Source: DASWHF01 sp036393295 (lineage in GTDB: Bacteria; Pseudomonadota; Gammaproteobacteria; Acidiferrobacterales; UBA6901). Taken from it: a stretch of DNA of 50,212 bases. The position numbers were made by a program, and so were the translations under genes. The stretch lies in assembly GCA_036393295.1 (NCBI GenBank), contig DASWHF010000006.1, positions 1-50,212 on the forward strand. The letters are read 5' to 3'. Under the pieces are notes generated by a model that was not told the origin of the DNA, made no database searches, and saw only the letters and a program-made list of their open reading frames with translations. Below are positions 1-10,335 of the stretch, piece after piece; within the stretch, counting starts at the first letter, position 1, and every line of letters starts with the position of its first letter.

Positions 1-326
1 AGCGCCGAGTCAACCGCCGTCAGCACCCGGTAGGTGTCCTCGGAGAAGTCCTCATGGCCCGGCGTGTCGAGCAAATTCACCACACACTCGCGATAGGGAA
101 ACTGCATGACCGACGAGGTGACGGAGATGCCGCGCTGCTTCTCCATCTCCATCCAGTCGCTGGTCGCGTGGCGCTGGCTCTTGCGGCCCTTGACCGTGCC
201 GGCGAGCTGGATCGCGCCGCCGAACAGCAGGAGCTTTTCGGTGAGCGTGGTCTTGCCGGCATCCGGGTGGGAGATGATGGCGAAGGTGCGGCGGCGGGCG
301 ATTTCGCGGCGAAGCTCGGCGGACAT
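1..326 (-). CDS. prfC: Peptide chain release factor 3 (partial, N-terminal part)
   Basis: RF3 is the translational GTPase that recycles RF1/RF2 from the ribosome after peptide release. Only the first 108 codons are present; the gene runs off the left edge. Reading the minus strand from the ATG at 326 gives MSAELRREIARRRTFAIISH and onward. The G1 loop SHPDAGKTT, the switch-I region with KQRGISVTSSVMQFPY and the G3 motif DTPGHEDFSEDTYR are all intact and match E. coli RF3 almost word for word. It is divergent from the lipoprotein gene to its right. Nothing looks odd in the visible part; function of the missing remainder is inferred from the family. Confidence 0.95.
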   Translation of the reverse strand, partial: MSAELRREIARRRTFAIISHPDAGKTTLTEKLLLFGGAIQLAGTVKGRKSQRHATSDWMEMEKQRGISVTSSVMQFPYRECVVNLLDTPGHEDFSEDTYRVLTAVDSA

Positions 327-414
327 GGCGGATCGGTACTGTACGGGGCCGGCAGGATAGCGGTTTTCGGAGCGATGCGCCACCGGGCGGCCCGGAACGG
401 GGGTTGGAATGGAG

Positions 415-420
415 TATACT
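415..420 (+). promoter_or_regulatory. Possible -10 element for the lipoprotein gene
   Basis: TATACT, one mismatch from the sigma70 -10 consensus, lies about 55 nt upstream of the start at 477, in the 150-nt divergent gap after prfC. I see no good -35 at 16-18 nt spacing, so this is a weak call. Confidence 0.35.
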
Positions 421-476
421 TCGGGCGGTGCGCGTCTCATTGGGGCCCACTACCAAAATATATTGCGAGGATGACC

Positions 477-1433
477 ATGTCCGCCAAGCTTCGCGCCGGC
501 CTCACTGGTGTCGCCTTTCTGCTCGCGTCCTGTTCGCCGTCCGATGCCCCGGAGATCGGCAAAGACTACCCGCTCACCAGGATCACCGAACGGGTATACG
601 TGATTCACGGGCCGAACGAGATGCCGAACCCCGCCAACCAGGGCTTCATGAACAACCCCGGCGTCGTGCTGACCCAGGCCGGGGTGGTGGTGGTCGACCC
701 GGGCGGCAGCCGCCAGGTCGGCGAGATGCTGCTTAAAAAAATCGCCGGGATGACCCAGGAGCCGGTCATCGCGGTGTTCAACACCCATATTCACGGCGAC
801 CACTGGCTGGCGAACGAGGCGATCCGCAAGGCCTACCCCAAGGCGGTGATCTACGCGCATCCCAAAATGATCGCGGCGGCCGGCAGCGCCGGCGAAAGCT
901 GGGTCAACCTGATGGACCGGCTGACGGAGGGCGCGACCCGTGGCACCAAGCCGGTGGCGCCCGACATGGGCGTCGAGGACGGCGAGACACTGAAACTCGG
1001 CGGTATCGGGTTCCGCTTCTACCATACCGGCAAGGCGCATACCGACAGCGACATCGCGATCGAGGTGGTCGAGGAGAAGGTCGTGTTCCTGGGTGACATT
1101 GTGGTGGCGAAGCGCGCGGGCCGTATGGACGACGGCGACTTCCGCGGCAATCTCGCCATCATCGATACCGTCCTGGGGTCGAGCCAGGCCGTGCGCTATG
1201 TGCCGGGGCATGGCGAGACCGGCGGGCGCGAGGTGGCGGAGGCCTACCGGGACTATATCAATGCGCTGCTGGCCGCGGTCAAGAAATACTACGAACAAGG
1301 CATGAGCGACTTCGAGATGAAGGACAAGGTGCTGGCCGATCTCGCCCCCTACAAGGACTGGGCGATGTTCGACAGCGAGATGGGCAAGCTCATCAGCCTC
1401 GCCTATCTGTCGGTGGAGTCGGAGTCGTTCTGA
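477..1433 (+). CDS. Metallo-beta-lactamase-fold lipoprotein (SoxH-like hydrolase)
   Basis: Predicted zinc-dependent hydrolase of the MBL superfamily, 318 aa. A lipoprotein signal spans residues 1-19 with lipobox LASC (Cys19), so it should be exported and lipid-anchored. Metal ligands are visible: THIHGDHW (H104, H106, D108, H109), H188 in KAHTDSD, D207 in FLGDIV and H245 in VPGHGE. This arrangement resembles SoxH and related periplasmic MBL proteins of sulfur oxidisers and quinoprotein systems. The start at 477 is preferred over the ATG at 471 because GAGG (467-470) lies 6 nt before 477 but directly abuts 471. Substrate unknown. It is 23 nt upstream of pip on the same strand. Confidence 0.85.
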   Translation: MSAKLRAGLTGVAFLLASCSPSDAPEIGKDYPLTRITERVYVIHGPNEMPNPANQGFMNNPGVVLTQAGVVVVDPGGSRQVGEMLLKKIAGMTQEPVIAVFNTHIHGDHWLANEAIRKAYPKAVIYAHPKMIAAAGSAGESWVNLMDRLTEGATRGTKPVAPDMGVEDGETLKLGGIGFRFYHTGKAHTDSDIAIEVVEEKVVFLGDIVVAKRAGRMDDGDFRGNLAIIDTVLGSSQAVRYVPGHGETGGREVAEAYRDYINALLAAVKKYYEQGMSDFEMKDKVLADLAPYKDWAMFDSEMGKLISLAYLSVESESF

Positions 1434-1456
1434 GCCCGCTCAGGCCGCGCCTCGGA

Positions 1457-2413
1457 ATGACCAGGCTCTTCCCGGAGATCCGCCCCAACGCGACGCACTG
1501 GCTGCCGGTCGACGGCGGGCACACGCTGTATGTCGAGGAGGTCGGCAACAGCCGCGGGATCCCGGTGGTGTTCGTGCACGGCGGCCCGGGCGCCGGCTGC
1601 GAGGCCTATCATCGGCGCTATTTCGACCCGACCGTCTACCGCATCATCCTGTTCGATCAGCGCGGCGCGGGGCGTTCGCGGCCGCATGCCGCGCTGGAGG
1701 TCAACACCACCCAGCACCTGGTGGCGGACATGGAGGCGATACGCGCGCACTTCGGCATCGAACAGTGGCTGCTGTTCGGCGGCTCGTGGGGATCGACGCT
1801 CAGCCTGGCCTACGCCGAGACCCATCCGGAGCGGGTGCTGGGGATGGTCCTGCGCGGCATTTTCCTTTGCCGGCCGCGCGAGATTCACTGGTTCTATCAG
1901 GAAGGTGCCAATCGGATTTTCCCGGATTACTGGGAGGAATTCGTAGCGCCGATCCCCGAGGCCGAACGCCATGACCTGCTGCACGCCCACCACCGGCTGC
2001 TGACCGGCGACGACGAGATCGCGCGCATGGCCTCGGCCAAGGCCTGGTCGGTATGGGAGGGGCGCTGCGCAACGCTCACGCCCCGCCAGGCGGTGATCGA
2101 CTTCTTCAGCGATCCGCATGTCGCGCTCAGCCTGGCGCGCATCGAGGCCCACTACTTCGTCAACAACAGTTTCCTCAAGCCCAACCAGATCCTGCGTGAC
2201 AGCCACCGGCTCAAGAACATTCCCGGCATCATCGTGCACGGCCGCTATGACATCGTCTGCCCGATCGAAAGCGCCTGGGATTTGCATCGCGCCTGGCCGG
2301 AGGCCGAGCTTCGGATCGTCCCGGAGGCCGGACATTCGGCCAGCGAACCCGGTATCACCAATGCGCTGGTCGCGGCCACCGAGACCATGCAGCGCCGGCT
2401 GCGCGGCCGCTGA
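1457..2413 (+). CDS. pip: Proline iminopeptidase
   Basis: Alpha/beta-hydrolase of peptidase family S33 that removes N-terminal proline from peptides in the cytoplasm; 318 aa, the usual length. The oxyanion region HGGPGAG (41-47), DQRGAGRS, the nucleophile elbow GGSWGS with Ser110, Asp265 in HGRYDIVCP and His293 in AGHSASE form a complete catalytic triad. No signal peptide. It is followed after 2 nt by apaH, so the two are probably cotranscribed. Pip, ApaH and ApaG adjacency with RF3 is not a known pathway; the linkage may be only positional. Confidence 0.93.
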   Translation: MTRLFPEIRPNATHWLPVDGGHTLYVEEVGNSRGIPVVFVHGGPGAGCEAYHRRYFDPTVYRIILFDQRGAGRSRPHAALEVNTTQHLVADMEAIRAHFGIEQWLLFGGSWGSTLSLAYAETHPERVLGMVLRGIFLCRPREIHWFYQEGANRIFPDYWEEFVAPIPEAERHDLLHAHHRLLTGDDEIARMASAKAWSVWEGRCATLTPRQAVIDFFSDPHVALSLARIEAHYFVNNSFLKPNQILRDSHRLKNIPGIIVHGRYDIVCPIESAWDLHRAWPEAELRIVPEAGHSASEPGITNALVAATETMQRRLRGR

Positions 2414-2415
2414 AT

Positions 2416-3255
2416 ATGGCGGTTTTCGCGATCGGTGACGTGCAAGGCTGTTATGCGCCGCTGCGCGCGCTCCTCGAGCGCATCGGTTTCGATGCCGTGC
2501 GCGACAGCCTGTGGTTCACCGGCGACCTGGTGAATCGCGGCCCGCAATCGGTCGAGGTCCTGCGCTTCGTCAAAGGCCTCGATCGGGCGGTGGCCGTGCT
2601 GGGCAACCACGACCTGCACCTGCTGGCAACGGCTGCCGGGATGCGGGCGCCGCGCCGCGCCGATACCTTCTCCGACGTGCTGGCGGCGTCCGACCGCGAC
2701 GACCTGCTCGACTGGCTGCGCGCCCGGCCGCTGTTTCATCGCGACGACGCTCTGGGGTTCGCGCTGGTGCACGCCGGCATCCTGCCGGGTTGGAACCTCG
2801 GGGACGTCGCAACGCGGGCGCGCGAGGCCGAGGCGGTATTGCGGGGTCCGGATGGAGCGCGGTTTTTCGAATGCATGTATGGCGACGAGCCGGCGGCCTG
2901 GTCGCCCGATCTGAAACCGACCGACCGTGTCCGGTTGACGATCAATGCCTGCACGCGGCTGCGCTACTGCCGCGGCGACGGCTCCATGGAACTCACGTTC
3001 AAGGGGTCGCCGCAATCGGCCCCGGCCGGGCTGACGCCGTGGTTCCGGCATCCGCAGCGGCGGCAATTCGAACTGCCGGTGGTGTTCGGCCACTGGTCCA
3101 CGCTGGGCGCGTGGAATGACGATGGGGTGGTCGGGCTGGACAGCGGCTGCCTGTGGGGTGGCCGGCTGACGGCGGTGCGGCTCGACGGGACACGCGACTT
3201 CCTCGCGGTCCCCTGCCCCGAGGCCCAGCGGCCCGGACGCGAACCGTCGGGATGA
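2416..3255 (+). CDS. apaH: Symmetrical bis(5'-nucleosyl)-tetraphosphatase
   Basis: Calcineurin-like metallophosphatase that splits Ap4A into two ADP, controlling dinucleoside polyphosphate levels and Np4 RNA caps. 279 aa, family length. Metal motifs are in order: GDVQGC (7-12), GDLVNRGP (36-43), GNHD (63-66), VHAG near 118 and FGHWSTLG near 220. The substrate region with INACTRLRYC is typical of ApaH. Its ATG lies 2 nt after the pip stop, implying translational coupling. The C-terminal tail after CPEAQRP is low in conservation. ApaG follows 53 nt downstream, the common apaGH partnership but in the order apaH-apaG. Confidence 0.95.
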   Translation: MAVFAIGDVQGCYAPLRALLERIGFDAVRDSLWFTGDLVNRGPQSVEVLRFVKGLDRAVAVLGNHDLHLLATAAGMRAPRRADTFSDVLAASDRDDLLDWLRARPLFHRDDALGFALVHAGILPGWNLGDVATRAREAEAVLRGPDGARFFECMYGDEPAAWSPDLKPTDRVRLTINACTRLRYCRGDGSMELTFKGSPQSAPAGLTPWFRHPQRRQFELPVVFGHWSTLGAWNDDGVVGLDSGCLWGGRLTAVRLDGTRDFLAVPCPEAQRPGREPSG

Positions 3256-3308
3256 GTTTCCGGTCCAAACCGGGCAAAATATCCGAACCCTTACCCAGAC
3301 CTTAAGCC

Positions 3309-3692
3309 ATGTCCAACCCGCGGAAGCACCACATCGATGTTGAAGTCAAAACCAGCTATATCGATTCCCAATCGAAGCCGGAGGCCAATCGCTACGTCTT
3401 CGCTTACACGGTGACGATCACCAACACCGGCACCGTGCCGGCCCGGCTGCTGACGCGTCACTGGGTGATCACCGACGGGAACGAGAAGGTGCAGGAAGTC
3501 CGCGGGCCGGGCGTGGTGGGCGAGCAGCCCTATCTCGCGCCGGGGATGAGTTTCGAGTACACGAGCGGGACGGTGTTGGAAACGCCTTATGGCAGCATGC
3601 GCGGCAGCTACCAGATGAAGGGCGACGATGGAGTGGAGTTCGATGCCGAAGTACCGGCTTTCGTGCTATCCACGCCGCGCGTGCTGCATTGA
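3309..3692 (+). CDS. apaG: ApaG domain protein
   Basis: 127-aa beta-sandwich (fibronectin-III-like) protein of the ApaG family, commonly linked to apaH; its biochemical role is unsettled. The family core is plain: YVFAYTVTITNTG, LLTRHWVITDG, VRGPGVVGEQP, and the C-terminal block TPYGSMRGSYQM with the acidic FDAEVPAF. It starts with ATG after a 53-nt gap from apaH. It is convergent with gyrB across 62 nt containing an AT-rich stretch but no convincing intrinsic terminator, so read-through antisense to gyrB is possible. Confidence 0.93.
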   Translation: MSNPRKHHIDVEVKTSYIDSQSKPEANRYVFAYTVTITNTGTVPARLLTRHWVITDGNEKVQEVRGPGVVGEQPYLAPGMSFEYTSGTVLETPYGSMRGSYQMKGDDGVEFDAEVPAFVLSTPRVLH

Positions 3693-3754
3693 GAATCGTC
3701 TGGTTATTGTCGCCGAATTACGGCCAATGTCTTCGAAAAATATAATAACATCGG

Positions 3755-6169
<2,415 letters not shown>

Positions 6170-6213
6170 GAAAGTGGCTGCCGGGAAAGCGCTGATTCTA
6201 CACTATTTAGCTT

Positions 6214-6234
6214 GCCCCTGGGGGGCGTTTTTTT
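6214..6234 (+). terminator. Hairpin plus T-run reading antisense to gyrB
   Basis: GCCCC-TGG-GGGGC (6214-6226) is followed by G and seven T on the plus strand, a compact intrinsic-terminator shape. It sits in the recF-gyrB gap but points against both genes. It could stop antisense RNA running from apaG through gyrB before recF. The stem is only 5 bp, so confidence is limited. Confidence 0.4.
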
Positions 6235-6251
6235 GGCTATCGGACGGGCAC

Positions 6252-7328
6252 TCAGGCGGCCCGTATTGTGCCACGTTCCACGTGGAACAACCTGCCGTTA
6301 CTGCAGGCCTCGAGTCCGGATTGTCCGGCCTCCGTCGACGTCACGAACACCTGGGCACCGAGAGCATATAGCCCATCGACCAGGGCCCGGCGCCGTGTCG
6401 GGTCAAGCTCCGCAGCCAAATCATCGATCAGCACAATCGCACAGTGTTGCCGTGCCGCGCGGAAAACATCCAACTGCGCGAGCCGTAGCGCGAACATCAC
6501 AAGTTTGCGCTGTCCGTGGGAGGCATAGGTCCGCGCGTCCAATGCGTCAATATGCATACGGAGATCGGCACGGTGCGGCCCGAGCTGTGTATACCCGATG
6601 GTGCGATCGCTGTTTCGGCTGGCCGCTAGCGCATCACGCAAAGCATCGGTCGTATCCCAGCCTGGGAACAACTCCAGAGAAAGTTTCGCGTCCAACAATC
6701 GAGTGCCGGTACCCTGCAAGGCGGCGCTCCAGCGTTCCAAAATACGCTGACGGCATGCATTGATTGCGGTTCCCGCTTCATCCAGTTCCTGCTCCCACGG
6801 CGCCAGCATCTTGGGGCGGTATCCGGGGCTGCGCAGCTCTGCATTGCGTTGTTTCAACGCCGTCTGGTATCTGCTCCAAGCACCGAAGAACTGTGGTTCC
6901 ACGTGGAACACCAGCCAGTCGAGCATTGCCCGCCGCAGCTTTGTACTTTGAAACAGCTCATGATGGTCGGCAGGTGAAGCGGCTATCACCGGCAGCAGCC
7001 GTGCCAGCTCCGCGGCACTACGTTGGCTCACGCCGTTGATGCTGACACGGCTCTCTTGTCCATTGCGCTCAATGCCCAGGTGGGTCACTGTCCCTTCATC
7101 ATCGTGCCGTCGGCCAATGACATTGACCGCGGCCGATCCCCGGCGAATCAACTCCTGCCCCTTACCACCCCGGAACCCTCGACCTGTCGCTAAAAAATGG
7201 ATGCTTTCAAGAAATGAGGTTTTACCACTACCGTTTGGGCCGATAAGCAGATTAACCGTGCCGGCTGGCTCGAACTCGGCCCTGGAGATTACCCGAAGAT
7301 TGCATGCCTCGAGGTAGGAAAGAATCAT
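6252..7328 (-). CDS. recF: DNA replication and repair protein RecF
   Basis: SMC-like ATPase that with RecO and RecR loads RecA at gaps; 358 aa. Walker A is GPNGSGKTS (30-38), the ABC signature area is LGPHRADL, and Walker B is VLIDDLAAELD. It follows dnaN after 8 nt, so it is probably co-translated from the same mRNA. Unusually, two parS-like palindromes lie inside the gene, both encoding FHVE (in WLVFHVEPQ and near the C-terminus in LFHVERGT). The protein otherwise looks normal. Confidence 0.96.
   Translation of the reverse strand: MILSYLEACNLRVISRAEFEPAGTVNLLIGPNGSGKTSFLESIHFLATGRGFRGGKGQELIRRGSAAVNVIGRRHDDEGTVTHLGIERNGQESRVSINGVSQRSAAELARLLPVIAASPADHHELFQSTKLRRAMLDWLVFHVEPQFFGAWSRYQTALKQRNAELRSPGYRPKMLAPWEQELDEAGTAINACRQRILERWSAALQGTGTRLLDAKLSLELFPGWDTTDALRDALAASRNSDRTIGYTQLGPHRADLRMHIDALDARTYASHGQRKLVMFALRLAQLDVFRAARQHCAIVLIDDLAAELDPTRRRALVDGLYALGAQVFVTSTEAGQSGLEACSNGRLFHVERGTIRAA
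6274..6289. promoter_or_regulatory. parS: parS-like ParB-binding site 1
   Basis: CGTTCCACGTGGAACA contains the perfect 14-nt palindrome GTTCCACGTGGAAC (6275-6288), the core of chromosomal parS sites in Pseudomonas and relatives. It lies in the last codons of recF, about 22 kb from parA-parB in this window and close to dnaA. Predicted target of the ParB encoded at 28198. Confidence 0.9.
6896..6909. promoter_or_regulatory. parS: parS-like ParB-binding site 2
   Basis: Second perfect GTTCCACGTGGAAC palindrome, 621 nt from site 1 and also inside recF. The flanking bases (G on the left, A on the right) differ slightly from site 1. The occurrence of two copies inside one gene next to dnaN/dnaA supports a centromere function. 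Confidence 0.9.
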
Positions 7329-7336
7329 CTCCGCTC

Positions 7337-8437
7337 TTAGAGCCGCATGGGCATAATGACGTACTGGCTGTCTCGATCATCGGGGCTCATGAGGGTACAG
7401 CTGCTATTCGCATCGGTAAGTCCCAATTCCACGATGTCCCCGGCGATTGCCCCGATTGCGTCAATGATGTAATTGACGTTGAAGCCGATCTCAAGCTCGG
7501 TGCCTTCATAGCTGATCGGCAATTCCTCTTGAGCTTCCTCCTGTTCCGGATTATGAGCGCTCACACGCAAGATGCCTGGCGCTATGCTCAGCCGCACGCC
7601 ACGGTATTTTTCATTGGAGAGAATGGCCGCGCGGCTCAATATCTCACGCAGCTCATCCCGCTGGAGACTTAATGTAACTGATTGATTATTTGGTATTACT
7701 TTAGAATACTCTGGGAACCGCCCGTCGATCAGCTTGGTCGTGAATTGGATCCCCGGCAGCTGCAGCTGCAAATGGTTTACGCCAAACCTGAGCTCAGCCG
7801 CGCCGTCACTGTCATCCAATAAACGCAGTAACTCATGCACACCCTTGCGTGGCACGATCACTTGCTTGCCGTCCGGTGCCCGATCTTCAAGGGTGCAATC
7901 GCTCAACGCCATGCGGTGACCATCCGTCGCTACGCCTCGCAGGCGCTTGTCTTCCACCTCGATGAGTAAACCGTTCAGGTAATACCGAACGTCCTGTTGT
8001 GCCATACAAAATTGAGTTTTCTCCAGCAGGCGGCGCAGACGTTTCTGCGGCACCTGCAGACTACGCTCCCAACCCCCGGCCTCGATCACCGGATAATCCA
8101 CGGCCGGCATGGTCACCAGTGAGAAGCGGCTCCGCCCCGACTTGATCGTGGCCTTCTGCTTCTCAATGCGCAACTCGATCTTCGCATCCGCCGGCAGCGC
8201 CCGGCAGATATCCAGCAGCTTGCGCGCCGGGAGAGTAATCTCGCCGTCACTCCCATTTACACCCCCCACCTCAACAACAATCTCCACCTCCATATCGGTG
8301 CCACTCAGTCTAAGCTCGTCGCCCGTCAACCGCATCAACACATTCGACAGGATCGGGAGCGTCTGGCGACGTTCCACCACACCCGCCACCAGGCTGAGCG
8401 GCTTTAGCAACTCCTCGCGCTTTAGAGTGATCTGCAT
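7337..8437 (-). CDS. dnaN: DNA polymerase III subunit beta (sliding clamp)
   Basis: Ring-shaped processivity clamp for replicative and repair polymerases; 366 aa, exactly the E. coli length. It has the three tandem clamp folds: N-terminal MQITLKREELLKPLSLVAGV, a middle domain with YYLNGLLIEVEDKRLRGVATDGHRMA, and a C-terminal domain ending MSPDDRDSQYVIMPMRL, with the MPMRL end that closes the protein-binding pocket. Located 257 nt downstream of dnaA and 8 nt upstream of recF. Confidence 0.98.
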   Translation of the reverse strand: MQITLKREELLKPLSLVAGVVERRQTLPILSNVLMRLTGDELRLSGTDMEVEIVVEVGGVNGSDGEITLPARKLLDICRALPADAKIELRIEKQKATIKSGRSRFSLVTMPAVDYPVIEAGGWERSLQVPQKRLRRLLEKTQFCMAQQDVRYYLNGLLIEVEDKRLRGVATDGHRMALSDCTLEDRAPDGKQVIVPRKGVHELLRLLDDSDGAAELRFGVNHLQLQLPGIQFTTKLIDGRFPEYSKVIPNNQSVTLSLQRDELREILSRAAILSNEKYRGVRLSIAPGILRVSAHNPEQEEAQEELPISYEGTELEIGFNVNYIIDAIGAIAGDIVELGLTDANSSCTLMSPDDRDSQYVIMPMRL

Positions 8438-8525
8438 CGCGTTCCTGTCCTTCGCTCCCGGGTTGTTTTAAGGGAAGATTTTTATATAAAAGCTTATAAC
8501 TACAGTAATAAGCATTCCGGCAAAC

Positions 8526-8534
8526 TGTGTATAA
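8526..8534 (-). promoter_or_regulatory. DnaA box (TTATACACA)
   Basis: Perfect match to TTATNCACA on the minus strand (TGTGTATAA on plus), next to the AT-rich run of the dnaA-dnaN gap. Confidence 0.75.
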
Positions 8535-8658
8535 CCCGTTTTCGCCATTATGAATCAAATACTCACATCTGACAAAAACTGTTGGTAGAGCCGACTAAGG
8601 TCTGTGGGGCTACCGGTACGTTTGTGGGCAAGTTTCCAGGATTCGCTAGTGGTCCATG

Positions 8659-8667
8659 TTATTCACA
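8659..8667 (+). promoter_or_regulatory. DnaA box (TTATTCACA)
   Basis: Perfect match to TTATNCACA on the plus strand, about 28 nt before the dnaA stop and in opposite orientation to the box at 8526. Confidence 0.72.
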
Positions 8668-8694
8668 TTGCCTCCACAGCTCCCGGGCTCCCGG

Positions 8695-10026
8695 TCACGT
8701 CGATAAAATCCGCAGCAGGTTGTTGTAGTCTTCCTTGATCTGCGGGTCATGTTGCGCCAGCTCGTTGATCTTGCGGCACGCGTGCAGCACTGTGGTGTGA
8801 TCACGTCCGCCGAAGGCATCCCCGATCTCCGGCAAACTGTGGTTGGTCAGTTCCTTCGACAGCGTCATCGCCACCTGCCGTGGACGTGCCACATGGCGCG
8901 AACGCGATTTCGAATGCAGATCGGCCACCCGGATCTTGTAATACTCGGCAACAGTCTTCTGGATGTTGTTAATGCTGACCAGTCGCTCCTGGAATGCCAG
9001 TAGATCCTTGAGGCTCTCACTTGCCAGGTTCAAATCGATCTCCCGACCGGTAAAGGCGGCGCTTGCCATGATCCGGCGCAATGCCCCTTCGAGCTCGCGG
9101 ACATTCGATCTCACCCGCTTGGCCACGAAAAACGCCACATCCTCGGGCAGCTCTATCCCTTCCTGCTGCGCCTTTTTCATCAGAATCGCAACCCGGGTTT
9201 CCAGCTCCGGCGGCTCGATCGAAACGGTCAAACCGCTCCCGAACCGTGAGATCAGTCGCTCCTCCACCCCAACCAGCTCCTTCGGAAAGCGATCGGCGGT
9301 AATGATGATCCGGCGCTGGCCATCAAGCAAATTATTGAATGTATGGAAGAACTCCTCCTGCGAGCGCTCCTTGCCGACAAAAAACTGGATGTCGTCGATC
9401 AGCAGTGCATCGAGGTTGCGGTAGTGCTTCTTGAAATCGTTAATCGCGTTATGCTGCAGCGCCTTCACCATATCAGCGACGAATCGCTCGGAATGCACGT
9501 AGGCTACCTTGGCGTCCGGATCCTGCGCGCACATCAGGTGCCCTGCCGCCTGCATGAGATGTGTCTTCCCGAGCCCCACACCACCGTAAATGAAAAGTGG
9601 ATTATAGGCGCCGCCGGGGTTCTCACCCACCTGCCGGGCTGCGGCGCGTGCCAGCTGGTTCGACTTTCCTTCGATATGCGTGTCGAACGTGAACTCCGGG
9701 TTGAGCCGTCCGCTCCCCCGTGCGTCCCGTTTTACACCCGCCTTGCCGGATACGGTGTCAACGCCGCCGGCGCGGGCCGGCTCCAGTAGCGTGCCGATCT
9801 CGAAAGATACCGCCATGGGATGGGTTGCGACCTCAGCGGCGATTTCCCCAATGCGCTCCGCAAAGCGCTCCTTCACCCAGTCACGCACGAAGCGGTTCGG
9901 CGCCAGTAACCGCAAGCCACCGCGTCCATCGGCCACCTGCAGCGGCCTGATCCAGGTGTTGAATTGCTGCGCCGAGAGCTCCCCCTCCAAACGCTCGAGG
10001 CATTTTTTCCAGACCGTCTCTACCAT
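8695..10026 (-). CDS. dnaA: Chromosomal replication initiator protein DnaA
   Basis: AAA+ ATPase that binds DnaA boxes and melts oriC; 443 aa from the ATG at 10026. Domain I begins MVETVWKKCLERLEGEL, aligning with the E. coli start. A GTG one codon upstream (10029) is possible and has GAGG at better spacing. Domain II is a short Ala/Gly/Arg linker. Domain III has Walker A GGVGLGKTH (148-156) and Walker B LLIDDIQFF. Domain IV carries the signature GGRDHTTVLHACRKI that reads the DnaA box. A perfect DnaA box about 50 nt upstream suggests autoregulation. Confidence 0.98.
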   Translation of the reverse strand: MVETVWKKCLERLEGELSAQQFNTWIRPLQVADGRGGLRLLAPNRFVRDWVKERFAERIGEIAAEVATHPMAVSFEIGTLLEPARAGGVDTVSGKAGVKRDARGSGRLNPEFTFDTHIEGKSNQLARAAARQVGENPGGAYNPLFIYGGVGLGKTHLMQAAGHLMCAQDPDAKVAYVHSERFVADMVKALQHNAINDFKKHYRNLDALLIDDIQFFVGKERSQEEFFHTFNNLLDGQRRIIITADRFPKELVGVEERLISRFGSGLTVSIEPPELETRVAILMKKAQQEGIELPEDVAFFVAKRVRSNVRELEGALRRIMASAAFTGREIDLNLASESLKDLLAFQERLVSINNIQKTVAEYYKIRVADLHSKSRSRHVARPRQVAMTLSKELTNHSLPEIGDAFGGRDHTTVLHACRKINELAQHDPQIKEDYNNLLRILST

Positions 10027-10077
10027 CACCTGCGCCGCCCTCTGCCGGACCGGGAAGTCTACCCTCCACCCCTCGAC

Positions 10078-10086
10078 TTATCCACA
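10078..10086 (+). promoter_or_regulatory. DnaA box (TTATCCACA) upstream of dnaA
   Basis: Perfect high-affinity DnaA box in the 171-nt dnaA-rpmH gap. Its position just upstream of dnaA fits autoregulation, or a second part of the origin. Confidence 0.8.
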
Positions 10087-10121
10087 TCCCGATCCGTCCC
10101 AACACGCATCCCGCATATTGG

Positions 10122-10151
10122 TTGACAAACAAGCGTCCCATGCAGTAAGTT
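10122..10151 (+). promoter_or_regulatory. Probable rpmH promoter
   Basis: A perfect -35 TTGACA at 10122-10127, with TAAGTT 18 nt further on as a poor -10. It lies about 50 nt before rpmH, where this operon is normally promoted. The -35 is convincing, the -10 is not. Confidence 0.5.
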
Positions 10152-10197
10152 TGCCGCCCTTTCGAACCCAGTTTCACCCCAAGCCAGGCGCCAGACC

Positions 10198-10332
10198 ATG
10201 AAAAGAACCTTTCAGCCGAGCGTTCTCAAGCGTAAACGCACCCACGGATTCCGGGCGCGTATGCGCACCGCCGGTGGCCGGGCCGTGCTGCGCGCGCGCC
10301 GCGCCAAGGGCCGCGCCCGCCTTAGCGTCTGA
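10198..10332 (+). CDS. rpmH: 50S ribosomal protein L34
   Basis: 44-aa basic ribosomal protein of the large subunit. The reading frame MKRTFQPSVLKRKRTHGFRA and the Arg/Lys-rich remainder ending RARLSV are the L34 signature at full length. The gene was identified by reading the frame directly. It starts the rpmH-rnpA-yidD-yidC-mnmE operon, divergent from dnaA, and is 3 nt from rnpA. Confidence 0.98.
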   Translation: MKRTFQPSVLKRKRTHGFRARMRTAGGRAVLRARRAKGRARLSV

Positions 10333-10335
10333 CCC

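Larger units (their letters stand above)
8438..8694. other. oriC: Candidate replication origin (dnaA-dnaN interval)
   Basis: This 257-nt non-coding gap holds an AT-rich run (about 8476-8512, with TTTTTATATAAAAG) and two DnaA boxes that fit TTATNCACA, one on each strand (8526-8534 and 8659-8667). Weaker boxes can be read at 8623-8631 and near 8560. The AT-rich run beside DnaA boxes suits an unwinding element. The rpmH-dnaA gap carries another box, so the origin could be split over both gaps. No Dam-site cluster is evident. Confidence 0.6.

Noticed and set aside
54..470. N-terminal extension of the metallo-beta-lactamase-fold gene to position 54
   Set aside because: It would run antisense through prfC and hide the lipoprotein signal; the GAGG-supported ATG at 477 explains the start.
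8601..8631. Extra DnaA boxes in the dnaA-dnaN gap (TGTGGGCAA and similar)
   Set aside because: Two or more mismatches from TTATNCACA; mentioned only as weak sites.
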